Assembly: GCF_026240635.1 (NCBI RefSeq)
Contig: NZ_CP110848.1
Location: forward strand, 1,800,501 to 1,864,500
DNA: 64,000 bases
Reading direction: 5' to 3'
Origin: Trichothermofontia sichuanensis B231
GTDB taxonomy: Bacteria > Cyanobacteriota > Cyanobacteriia > B231
The notes below the pieces were generated by a model. The model was not told the origin of the DNA, ran no database searches, and worked only from the letters and a program-made list of their open reading frames with translations. Below, piece after piece: positions 26,749 through 34,557 of the stretch (positions within the stretch are counted from its first letter, which is position 1; every line of letters starts with the position of its first letter). Position numbers and translations under genes: made by a program.

Positions 26749-27353
26749 CCTGATGTCGAAGTGTTGGCTCCCCCGCAACGCTGCCTTGCAACCGTCGCCG
26801 CAACGGACAGGGGTCCCCTCACCATTACCCCACCCACCCTCATACTGCCCGTACCCCCTGTCATGCAGGTGTGCTTTACCAATGGGGAAATCCGGGATAC
26901 GGCTAAAATCGTCTGATTACCTGCATCGAGATCCTCTCCCCCGTCAACAAACGCGAGCCAAGGCTGACCGCCTATCGCCAGCAACGCCAGCGACTTTACC
27001 AGGCCCATGTTCACCTCCTGGAACTGGATCTACTGCTGGATCTGCTGCGACGCAGCACCCGCCCCTTTGCCCAACCCTGTTGCCCCGATGTGGTTTACTG
27101 CATTGCCCTAACCCGTGCTCAAGCCCAACACGTTGAACTCTAGCCGGTAGATTTGTCAATGCCGTTACCTGTGGTTCCCGTTCCCCTTCAAGCGCCTGAC
27201 CCGGATGTCCCCCTAGACCTACAGGCCGTTCTCACAGCCATTTACGACGAGGCCGCCTATGATCTGTCCCTCGACTATACCCAACCGCCACCCCCGCCTA
27301 CCCTCTCTAGCGCCGAGGCCAAGTGGCTTCAGGCCCAACTGGAGGCCCATTGA
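26749..27353 (+). pseudogene. Decayed DUF4058 family gene
   Basis: The 5' part of the gene is lost. From 26749 the first frame reads PDVEVLAPPQRCLATVAATD ... GPLTITPPTLIL ... EIRDTAKIV and stops at TGA 26914. A frame change near 26905 moves to IEILSPVNKREPRLTAYRQQ, RQRLYQAHVHLLELDL, RRSTRPFAQPCCPDVVYCIA and ALTRAQAQHVEL, then TAG 27141 (Trp in relatives), and continues LQAPDPDVPLDLQAVLTAIY, DEAAYDLSLDYTQPPPPP to 27353. The pattern matches DUF4058, a cyanobacterial family often found in many copies and related in context to Uma2. Function unknown; this copy is dead. Confidence 0.83.
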
Positions 27354-27371
27354 AGGGGGACGCAAGGTTAA

Positions 27372-28538
27372 CTAACCCATTAGGAGGGAACCGGGGACGG
27401 CTTTTTTGATCCAGTTGGTAATGACAAGTTGGCTGGGGTTAAGGGCGGTGGGCGTTTCGCGGGTGAGGGTGCAAAAGGTGAGATCGGGGGGAACAGGAAT
27501 CGCTTCGCCGGTGGGGGTGCGCAAGGTGCGAATTTGGGCAGGTGTGAAGGGTTGCAAGGGTTGCCACACAATATATTGGCCACTTTCGCCAGCGATGGCT
27601 TCGGCAAGGCAATGGGGCTGGTTGCGATAGGCGGCTAATTTGGCTTTAGCTTTTAGGCGGGGGAAGAGGGCGGTGGTGCGGTTGGCGTTGAAGAAGGGGG
27701 CCTGAATGGGTCGGGGCCAGGTTTGCCGCAGTTGGCTGGGATCGGTCTGAAGTTGGGTGCAGAGGGCGGTGATGCCGGTGGCAGCTTCGCCCGATCGGCT
27801 CAGGTGGCGCAGATCGAGCCGGACCATTGCTAAACCAGCGGCGGCGAGGTTGGCCAAGCGATCGAGGATAAATTGATCCTTGTCCAGAAACATCAAGGTG
27901 CCATGCGGCGTTTCGTAGGTAGGAAATTGACGCTGGGGGGTGTCTGCAAAGGCGACATGGGCGGTGAGGGGTTGCTCATCCGGATCATCCTGATCAGGAA
28001 CATGGGCGGCCAGGAGCGATCGCGGTGAATAAAACAACAGAATCGGTCCCGCACCAAGCACTTCGCATTCGACCGGTAATTGCTGGCAATAGTCAACCAG
28101 GGTCGCTTCGGGCAGTTCGATCGACAGAATCAGGCGTTCAAGGGAAGGATGCAATAGCTCACACCACCCCTGCAAGGCTTCCCGGTTGTGATTGCCGGTT
28201 TCCGCGATCAGGTGAATAGGCATTTGGGGTTGGTGGTGCTGCACCCAGGCGGCTGCGCCGATATCACCCACGCGAATTGCATCAAAGCACGATAAATCCC
28301 AGGTCTGGAGGCGATCGCTAATTCCCTGCATCACTGGTTCGGTCATCAGGATATCCCACACCAAGACCGGACGCAGCCCCCGTTGCCGTGCCGCGATCGC
28401 CAGCCTCTGGGCCTCCTGCGGTGACAAGCTCCCCTGTCGTGCCGTGAGTCGGGGTTCCAAGAGCACTTCCTGGATTCCCGGTGCCGCTGCACAGGCATCC
28501 AGATCCGCGATCGTACTGACAAAAGTGTTAAATTGCAT
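27372..28538 (-). CDS. U32 family peptidase-like protein
   Basis: 388 residues from ATG 28538. The first half resembles the U32 TIM-barrel of the collagenase-like/UbiU-UbiV-RlhA group: EAQRLAIAARQRGLRPVLVW, CFDAIRVGDIGAAAWVQHHQ, IHLIAETGNHNREALQGWCE, RLILSIELPE and ECEVLGAGPILLFYSPRSLL. The typical Cys-containing cluster motif of UbiU/V is not obvious. Members in E. coli act in tRNA or rRNA hydroxylation or ubiquinone synthesis, so peptidase activity should not be assumed. A family C repeat lies just upstream and occupies the in-frame extension to 28631. Confidence 0.7.
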   Translation of the reverse strand: MQFNTFVSTIADLDACAAAPGIQEVLLEPRLTARQGSLSPQEAQRLAIAARQRGLRPVLVWDILMTEPVMQGISDRLQTWDLSCFDAIRVGDIGAAAWVQHHQPQMPIHLIAETGNHNREALQGWCELLHPSLERLILSIELPEATLVDYCQQLPVECEVLGAGPILLFYSPRSLLAAHVPDQDDPDEQPLTAHVAFADTPQRQFPTYETPHGTLMFLDKDQFILDRLANLAAAGLAMVRLDLRHLSRSGEAATGITALCTQLQTDPSQLRQTWPRPIQAPFFNANRTTALFPRLKAKAKLAAYRNQPHCLAEAIAGESGQYIVWQPLQPFTPAQIRTLRTPTGEAIPVPPDLTFCTLTRETPTALNPSQLVITNWIKKAVPGSLLMG

Positions 28539-28615
28539 TACTGTCGCCTGGGAAAATTGAATGCTGGGGTTAAATTGGTGAGCCAGGACAGCGGTGCGCC
28601 CCTCATTCGACAGAT

Positions 28616-28828
28616 ACAGCCCTGACCGCAATCATCAAGTCCAGTTTTACCTGGGTAGGCTGGGGTCAGCCTACGGGTGCGGCCCTCACCCTCTCCCAGC
28701 GCCGGAGAGGGATTTAGGGTGAGGGTTGCCTTCGCCCCGTCTGGGAGAAGGGGTTGGGGGATGAGGGCTACCGGTCGGATCAAGAGCCAAACCTTAACGG
28801 TGTACTGAGTCGATTAGGTAAAGGCTGT
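28616..28828. repeat. Family C repeat, full-length copy
   Basis: 213 bp from ACAGCC (28616) to GGCTGT (28823-28828). Left arm contains CAATCATCAAGTCCAGTTTT and ACCTGGGTAGG; the middle is the B-type core (CCCTCTCCC ... GAGAAGGGGTTGGGG); the right arm is CCTTAACGGTGTACTGAGT to TTAGGTAAAGGCTGT. It lies between the U32 gene and TpsB. Confidence 0.7.
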
Positions 28829-28856
28829 AAGAAGCTTAGCTAGCAAAAATTGGCCC

Positions 28857-28945
28857 GTAAAAATTAGCTGATAAAAAGCTGAAAAATTAGCTAAAAAGAT
28901 TAGTGGCTAAACATTGGTCAGTAAAAATTAGCTAAAAAGATTAGC
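28857..28945. repeat. AT-rich direct repeats before the TpsB gene
   Basis: AAAAATTAGCTAAAAAGATTAG-type 22-bp units at 28883-28904 and 28924-28945 are identical, and a shorter copy (GTAAAAATTAGCT) lies at 28857-28869. The block is 100 bases upstream of the TpsB start. It could be a promoter region or leftover of a slippage-prone sequence. Confidence 0.6.
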
Positions 28946-29061
28946 AAAATCAGCCAGCCTCCCGGAGAAGGGATATGTCTAGGGTATGGTGTTAAGCAGC
29001 CGATTGGCAACGCATCGGTTGGAATCGGGCTGTGCTGATCTTGGAAATTTGAGGCAAAGGT

Positions 29062-31074
29062 GTGAAGTATTTCCCTGATCGAGTGTATCCAGCGTCACTT
29101 GGGGGGCGTTCGTTGCGTTTGTCCTTGATTGCGGCGGGTGGACTGCTACCGGTCGTCGGTATGGCTCCCGGCTGGGCTGCCCTCCCCAGCGGCACGGTTC
29201 TCCAGGGGAGAGAGGGTGTGAGCGACCCTGGAGTCACAGCCGTGAGTCCGGTAGCCCTATCATTCGTTGCAACACCGGTTGCAATCCCCGTTGTTGCAAC
29301 TGCTGGCGCGACTGCCCCACTGGTCAGCCCCCTGCCTGCTTTGCCAGCCGTTCCGGCAGCGGTAGGTTCTCTGACTAGCTTGACTGCCGTTGAGTTCAGC
29401 GATCCCCGTGCTTCCCTCGTGGCCCAGGAACCCCAACTACAACCAGGAAACCTCCCGAATCCGGTTCCGCCTGCCCCCACCCTCTTTCCCCCAGCGGTGG
29501 TGCCTGCGCCCCAACCAGCTCCGTTGCAGGTGCCGGACCTGCCGACGCCTACACCGGAAACACCGTCTACAGATGCCCCCGATACGATTACGGTCGATCG
29601 CTTTGAGTTCGAGGGGAATACCGCCTTTAGTGATGCGGAATTGGCGGCGGTAACCCGCGAGTTTACGGGCCGACCCTTGAGTTTTGGCGAACTGTTGCAG
29701 GTGGAGGCGCTGGTCACTAAAACCTATACGGATGCGGGCTATATCAACTCTGGCGCGGTGATCCCGGCGGGCCAAACCTTTCCACGGGAGGGGGCGGTGG
29801 TGACGGTGCAGATCATTGAGGGGGGCATTGAAGATATCGAAGTGAGGGGTACCCGTAGGCTCCGACCGGGGTATGTCCAATCGCGGCTGGCGATCGCGAC
29901 GAAGGCCCCGTTGAAGCGGGAGCGGCTGCTGGAGGCGCTGCAACTCTTACAATTAAATCCGCTGATCGCAAGTATTTCCGCAGAATTGCAGGCGGGAACA
30001 CGCCCGGAAGTGAGTTTACTGAAGGTGCAGGTGCGTGAGGCGGATGCGTTTGCCGTTGACCTGTTTGCTGATAATGGCCGGGTTCCCAGTGTGGGCAGTT
30101 TTGAACGCGGGGTGGAACTCCGACATGGCAATTTGTTGGGCCTGGGCGATGCGCTGGCGCTGACCTATACGAATACGGATGGCAGTAATGAGTATGAGTT
30201 TAGCTATGCACTGCCGGTGAACCCGCGCAATGGGACGGTGCGCCTGTACGGGAGTCTGACGGATACCGAGGTGATTACAGCGCCGTTCGATCGCATTGAT
30301 ATTACGGGGGAATCGCAATATCTGGAGTTGAGTTTCCGGCAACCCATTATTGAGAAGCCCAATCGAGAGTTTGCCCTGGGCTTAATGGGGTCGTTCCAGG
30401 AAAGTCAGACTTTTTTATTAGGGGAGGCGTTTCCCCTGTCGCCAGGGGCGAATGAGGAGGGGATTACCCGTGTGACGGCCCTGCGATTTTTCCAGGATTA
30501 TTTGTCCCGGCAACCAAGGGCAGTGTTTGCGGCACGATCGCAGTTTAATTTAGGGCTGGATGCCTTGGGTTCAACGGTCAATGACGATGCCCCGGATAGT
30601 CGCTTTTTTAGTTGGCGGGGACAGGCGCAGTATGTGCGGTTATTGGCTCCGGATACGCTGTTAGTGCTGCGATCAGATGCGCAGTTGACGCCCAGTTCTC
30701 TGGTGCCCCTGGAGCAGTTTAGTGGGGGGGGGTTGAATAGTGTGCGGGGGTATCGTCAGGATAGTTTGCTGACGGACAATGGGGTGTTCTTGTCTGCGGA
30801 GGTGCGGGTGCCAATTTTGCGGATGCCGGAGATTAAGGGACTGTTACAGGTGGCACCGTTGATTGATTTTGGGGTGGGCTGGAACCATGCCAGTAAGTTT
30901 AAGGTGCAGGGAACGAATACCCTGATCGGTACCGGATTAGGGTTGATTTGGCAGATGCGCGATCGTCTATCGGTCCGGTTGGATTGGGGGATGCCTCTGA
31001 CCGATCGGGACGATAGCGATCGCACGTGGCAGGAGAATGGGATCTACTTTTCGGTGCGGTTTACGCCTTTTTAG
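29062..31074 (+). CDS. ShlB/FhaC/HecB family outer-membrane secretion protein (TpsB)
   Basis: 670 residues from GTG 29062. Signal-like start RSLRLSLIAAGGLLPVVG, then a Pro/Val/Ala-rich linker to about residue 170. POTRA domain(s) follow: ITVDRFEFEGNTAFSDAELA, EALVTKTYTDAGYINSGAVI, VQIIEGGIEDIEVRGTRRL. The C-terminal barrel starts near residue 335 (VDLFADNGRVPSVGSFERGV) and contains SGGGLNSVRGYRQDSLLTDN, the VRGY/F motif of Omp85-TpsB loop 6, ending YFSVRFTPF with a C-terminal Phe. Such porins export a large TpsA partner by two-partner secretion. No TpsA lies in this window. A terminator-like hairpin is about 180 bases downstream. Confidence 0.9.
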   Translation: MKYFPDRVYPASLGGRSLRLSLIAAGGLLPVVGMAPGWAALPSGTVLQGREGVSDPGVTAVSPVALSFVATPVAIPVVATAGATAPLVSPLPALPAVPAAVGSLTSLTAVEFSDPRASLVAQEPQLQPGNLPNPVPPAPTLFPPAVVPAPQPAPLQVPDLPTPTPETPSTDAPDTITVDRFEFEGNTAFSDAELAAVTREFTGRPLSFGELLQVEALVTKTYTDAGYINSGAVIPAGQTFPREGAVVTVQIIEGGIEDIEVRGTRRLRPGYVQSRLAIATKAPLKRERLLEALQLLQLNPLIASISAELQAGTRPEVSLLKVQVREADAFAVDLFADNGRVPSVGSFERGVELRHGNLLGLGDALALTYTNTDGSNEYEFSYALPVNPRNGTVRLYGSLTDTEVITAPFDRIDITGESQYLELSFRQPIIEKPNREFALGLMGSFQESQTFLLGEAFPLSPGANEEGITRVTALRFFQDYLSRQPRAVFAARSQFNLGLDALGSTVNDDAPDSRFFSWRGQAQYVRLLAPDTLLVLRSDAQLTPSSLVPLEQFSGGGLNSVRGYRQDSLLTDNGVFLSAEVRVPILRMPEIKGLLQVAPLIDFGVGWNHASKFKVQGTNTLIGTGLGLIWQMRDRLSVRLDWGMPLTDRDDSDRTWQENGIYFSVRFTPF

Positions 31075-31490
31075 CGACGGGTCACCCGTCAACTCAGGCA
31101 GCTCCTATGGGACGTGTTGTTCTGAACGCTCACAAAGATAGCGGTCGTTGCTTGACGAGCCAGCAGCGAACTTCATGAAATCTTTTTATTGGGGTTATCC
31201 GGATTGTTGTCGCCAAACCGGAAGAGTGGAGTGGTAGATGCACCCTGATTTTTAATGCCCTGGTTCGCAATGCGGATTAGGGCTTTTTTAAAGGGGTGCC
31301 GATCGCTGCCAAAGGCCCAGATCACAATGCACCAACATCATGTCCCTTGCATTATGGGCACCTGATCCACCCAGATGCAGCCCTTAAGCTACCTAATAAT
31401 AACAGAAACTTATTCCTCAACCGAGGGTCTGTTTATCAATGTTCAACAATTCTGCTAGCAAATGATCCGGACGGGCCAGCCGCCAGTTCC
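31075..31490. other. Spacer after TpsB
   Basis: 416 bases with no convincing gene. A plus-strand frame from 31296 (126 codons) mostly overlaps the fructosamine kinase gene in the opposite strand and has no recognisable features. The only structure seen is the hairpin at 31257-31289. Confidence 0.5.
31257..31289 (+). terminator. Possible terminator downstream of the TpsB gene
   Basis: GCCCT and AGGGC pair around a 17-nt loop that itself contains CGC/GCG, followed directly by TTTTTT. The stem is short and lies 180 bases after the stop, so the call is tentative. Confidence 0.4.
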
Positions 31491-32375
31491 CTAGAGATGG
31501 CGCAGGAGTTGTTCAATCATGCGGTTTGCTTGGGCTGCATAGCTGCCCCCAAAAAGATTGAAGTGATTGAGGATGTGATACAGGTTGTAAAGGACTTGGC
31601 GCTGTTCATAACCCGCCGCGATCGGAAAAACTTCGTTGTAGCCTTGATAAAATGGAGCCGGAAACCGTCCAAATAACTCGCTCATCGCCAGATCCACTTC
31701 GCGATCGCCCCAATAGGTTGCCGGGTCAAAGATCACCGGCTCCCCCTCGATGGTAATCGCCGCATTGCCGGACCAGAGGTCACCGTGGACCAGAGAGGGT
31801 TGGGGGTGATGATCCGCCAGAAGCTGGGGCACCGCCGCCAACAGTTCCGCCTGTCGCGGGAAGTGCCCCCCTCGCCGCGCCGCCAATTGCAATTGAAACG
31901 CCAGCCGATAATCGCGAAAAAATGTCGCCCAGTCCTGGGTCCAGGGATTTGGTTGCGGGGTTGCGCCGATCGTATTATCCCGGTCCCAGCCAAATTGAGG
32001 GTTGCCTTGGGTGGGTTGCCACTGGTGCAAAGCGGCCAACTGTTGCCCCAGGCGGTGCCAACTGGCTGTGCCCGTTCCCCCCAGGTTGAGATATTCCAAC
32101 ACTAAATAGCTCTGTCCCGCGGCAACGCCACAGCAAATCGGTCGCGGTACCCGGATCGTCTGGGTAGCCGCCATTTGCGCTAGCCCCAACTGTTCCGCCT
32201 CAAACATGGCGACCTTCGAGGCGTGGTTGAGTTTGACGAAATATCGCTCATCGCCCTGGTTGAGCAGATAGGCTTGATTGATGCAACCGCCGCCGAGCGA
32301 TCGCACGTGCGGCTTGGACAAAGGCGTTCCGGTCACCTGGGTAATGTGTTGGGCGATCTCAGTCCACATGGGCAA
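31491..32375 (-). CDS. Fructosamine kinase family protein
   Basis: 294 residues. HVRSLGGGCINQAYLLNQGD and RYFVKLNHASKVAMFEAEQL carry the ATP lysine; LVLEYLNLGG is the hinge; LVHGDLWSGNAAI is the catalytic loop; VIFDPATYWGDREVDLAMSE has the Mg-binding Asp. The N-terminal GGGC is a conserved redox-switch cysteine loop in fructosamine-3-kinases (FN3K-RP type). The enzyme phosphorylates ketosamines on glycated proteins or ribulosamines, leading to repair. Length fits. It is divergent from the methyltransferase gene. Confidence 0.93.
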   Translation of the reverse strand: MPMWTEIAQHITQVTGTPLSKPHVRSLGGGCINQAYLLNQGDERYFVKLNHASKVAMFEAEQLGLAQMAATQTIRVPRPICCGVAAGQSYLVLEYLNLGGTGTASWHRLGQQLAALHQWQPTQGNPQFGWDRDNTIGATPQPNPWTQDWATFFRDYRLAFQLQLAARRGGHFPRQAELLAAVPQLLADHHPQPSLVHGDLWSGNAAITIEGEPVIFDPATYWGDREVDLAMSELFGRFPAPFYQGYNEVFPIAAGYEQRQVLYNLYHILNHFNLFGGSYAAQANRMIEQLLRHL

Positions 32376-32501
32376 GGGTCCTTGCGCAACGGCCAGTCCC
32401 AGGTTATCGCGAAATTCGCCCTAAACTGCCTAAACTAACGGAAGGTCAGCATTGTTACCCCGTTACCCCTCGATGCAGGCACCCGATTACGCATGGACGG
32501 C

Positions 32502-33134
32502 ATGACTGTTTATCCCCAACCAGACACCTCCCACCCCGCCGCTTGGTTTGAACCTGTTTATGCCCAAGCCAACTATAACCCCGACCACATTCCCTGGGCC
32601 AAGCGATCCCCCCACCCCTACCTGCTCCAGTCCTTATCCCAATCCTCGCCCCCACCCGCCCCCACCTGCGCGATCGTGGTTGGGTGTGGTCTGGGTGATG
32701 ATGCCGAAGCCATCGCCCAGGCTGGGTTCACCGTCACCGCCTTCGACATCTCGCCCACCGCAATTAGTTGGTGCCAGCGACGCTTCCCCCAGTCCCCCGT
32801 AACTTATACCACTGCCGACCTGCTCGATCTCCCGCCCCACTGGCTGGGGGCTTTCAGTTTTGTCTGGGAAAACCGCACGATCCAGGCCCTGCCCCTAGCC
32901 ATTCGCACCCAAGCGATCGCTGCTGTCGCTGCCCTGGTTGCGCCTGGTGGCAAACTGCACCTGGCCACCCATTGGCGTCCTGATGATACCGTTCCTACCG
33001 GTCCCCCCTGGGCTGTCAGCGATCGCGAACTCGTAGAATTCACCCACCACAGTCTTACCGCAACCCAACGTCAACTGGTTCACGATGCGTCCAAAGCCCT
33101 CACTTTCGCCTATTTGGAATTTAGCCGTACCTGA
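32502..33134 (+). CDS. SAM-dependent methyltransferase (thiopurine methyltransferase-like)
   Basis: 210 residues from ATG 32502 (ATG 32493 is three codons upstream). Rossmann motif I CAIVVGCGLGDDAEAIAQAG, motif II VTAFDISPTAISWCQRRFP, then TADLLDLPPHW and VWENRTIQALPLAIRTQAI, and VAPGGKLHLATHW. The pattern with FDISPTAI and W-C-Q fits the TPMT-like class I enzymes found in bacteria, which methylate sulfur or selenium in small molecules. The N-terminal WFEPVYAQANYNPDHIPWAK supports this. Substrate not determinable. Confidence 0.85.
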   Translation: MTVYPQPDTSHPAAWFEPVYAQANYNPDHIPWAKRSPHPYLLQSLSQSSPPPAPTCAIVVGCGLGDDAEAIAQAGFTVTAFDISPTAISWCQRRFPQSPVTYTTADLLDLPPHWLGAFSFVWENRTIQALPLAIRTQAIAAVAALVAPGGKLHLATHWRPDDTVPTGPPWAVSDRELVEFTHHSLTATQRQLVHDASKALTFAYLEFSRT

Positions 33135-33171
33135 GTAAGCTGGTGCCTGAGGGGAAATTGGCGTTGTCGCC

Positions 33172-33314
33172 GGGTGCATCTCACTTGTGCGGCCCTCACC
33201 CTAAATCCCTCTCCCAGAGCAGGAGAGGGACTGGGAAATCCGGCTCCCCTTCTCCCCACTTGGGAGAAGGGGTTGGGGGATGAGGGCTGCATCTTGCCCA
33301 ACTGAGATGCTCCC
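33172..33314. mobile_element. Family B MITE-like element, full copy 2
   Basis: 143 bp, the same length as the copy at 24249. Ends GGGTGCATCTCACTTG and CAACTGAGATGCTCCC. GTTGTCGCC lies on both sides (33163-33171 and 33315-33323), a perfect 9-bp target duplication. Confidence 0.82.
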
Positions 33315-33503
33315 GTTGTCGCCTTAGCCCAATGGTGCTGTCAGTAGCCTGAGATATCCCTGACCCGTTCGTGTTTGCAGGGGCTGCGACTCGCTGCTGC
33401 GACTATTTTGCGACTATCTAAAGTTATCTAAAAGTTAATCACCTGCGTTAAGGTAGCAACAAACCTTGCTACCCTCGATGTGTTACTGGCAACGATCGCG
33501 CCT

Positions 33504-34520
33504 ATGTCTTTACCAGAATCCAGTCGCTTCCCCCTCACCGAGGATCTCACCATTTGTCGCGTCCTGAATGGCATGTGGCAGGTCTCCGGTGCCCACGGTC
33601 CGATCGATGCTGCAGCGGCGATCGCGGCCATGTTTCCCTACGTTGATGCGGGTTTTACCACCTGGGACCTCGCCGATCACTATGGACCAGCGGAGGATTT
33701 TATGGGTGAATTTCGCCAACGCCTGCGGACGGAACGGGGCGAAGCCGCCCTCGACCATTTGCAAGCGTTTACCAAATGGGTGCCGCGCCCAATGCCTATG
33801 ACCCGCCGGGTGGTTGAGGAAAATATTCAACGCTCGCGGCAACGCATGGCGGTTGATAGCCTGGATTTACTGCAATTCCACTGGTGGGATTATAGCGATC
33901 GTAACTATCTAGAAGCCTTACGCATCCTCACGGATCTCAAAACCGAGGGCTGGATCAAGCATCTTGCCTTAACCAATTTTGATACAACCCACACCAAAGC
34001 GATCCTAGATCACGGGTTCCCGATCGTCTCCAACCAGGTGCAATTTTCACTGATCGATCGGCGTCCTCTGAAAAAAATGGTGCCGCTATGTCAACAGTGC
34101 GATGTGAAATTGCTGGCCTATGGTACCCTCTGCGGGGGACTACTGTCAGAGAAATATCTCGGTGTTGCTGAACCAAGCCGTACCAAACTAAACACGGCTT
34201 CCCTGCGAAAATACAAAAACATGATCGATGCCTGGGGGAGTTGGGAACTGTTCCAACAACTGCTAGTGGCTTTGCAGGCAATTGCCCAGAGACATGGCGT
34301 TACCATTCCGAATGTGGCCGTGCGCTATGTCCTGGAACAACCCGCAGTCGCGGGGGTCATTGTGGGGGTGCGGTTGGGCGTTTCTGAGCATTTAGCAGAA
34401 AATGCCCAGGTGTTTACATTTAGTCTCGATCGCGAAGATTACGAGCGGCTAGAGAGTGTGTTGGAAAAATCCCAGGATCTCTATCGCTTGATTGGCGACT
34501 GTGGGGATGAATACCGCTGA
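33504..34520 (+). CDS. Aldo/keto reductase
   Basis: 338 residues from ATG 33504 (33480 also possible). N-terminal CRVLNGMWQVSGAHGPID, YVDAGFTTWDLADHYGPAED with the catalytic Asp and Tyr of the family, AFTKWVPRP with the Lys, DLLQFHWWDY with the His, LALTNFDTTH, and SNQVQFSLIDRRP. Near the C-terminus VRYVLEQPAVAGVIVGVRLG binds NADPH. The tetrad is therefore complete. The last residues before the stop (DEYR) lie in the first of four 13-bp tandem repeats. Confidence 0.9.
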   Translation: MSLPESSRFPLTEDLTICRVLNGMWQVSGAHGPIDAAAAIAAMFPYVDAGFTTWDLADHYGPAEDFMGEFRQRLRTERGEAALDHLQAFTKWVPRPMPMTRRVVEENIQRSRQRMAVDSLDLLQFHWWDYSDRNYLEALRILTDLKTEGWIKHLALTNFDTTHTKAILDHGFPIVSNQVQFSLIDRRPLKKMVPLCQQCDVKLLAYGTLCGGLLSEKYLGVAEPSRTKLNTASLRKYKNMIDAWGSWELFQQLLVALQAIAQRHGVTIPNVAVRYVLEQPAVAGVIVGVRLGVSEHLAENAQVFTFSLDREDYERLESVLEKSQDLYRLIGDCGDEYR

Positions 34521-34557
34521 TGAATACCGCTGATGAATACCGCTGATGAATACCGCT
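34506..34557. repeat. Four perfect 13-bp tandem repeats at a convergent gene junction
   Basis: GATGAATACCGCT is repeated four times with no mismatch. The TGA of the aldo/keto reductase begins in copy 1 and ends in copy 2, and the TAG of the leftward penicillin-binding protein overlaps the end of copy 4. Confidence 0.92.

Noticed and set aside
31296-31676. 126-codon plus-strand frame
   Set aside because: Most of it lies over the fructosamine kinase gene on the other strand, and the rest has no protein-like pattern.
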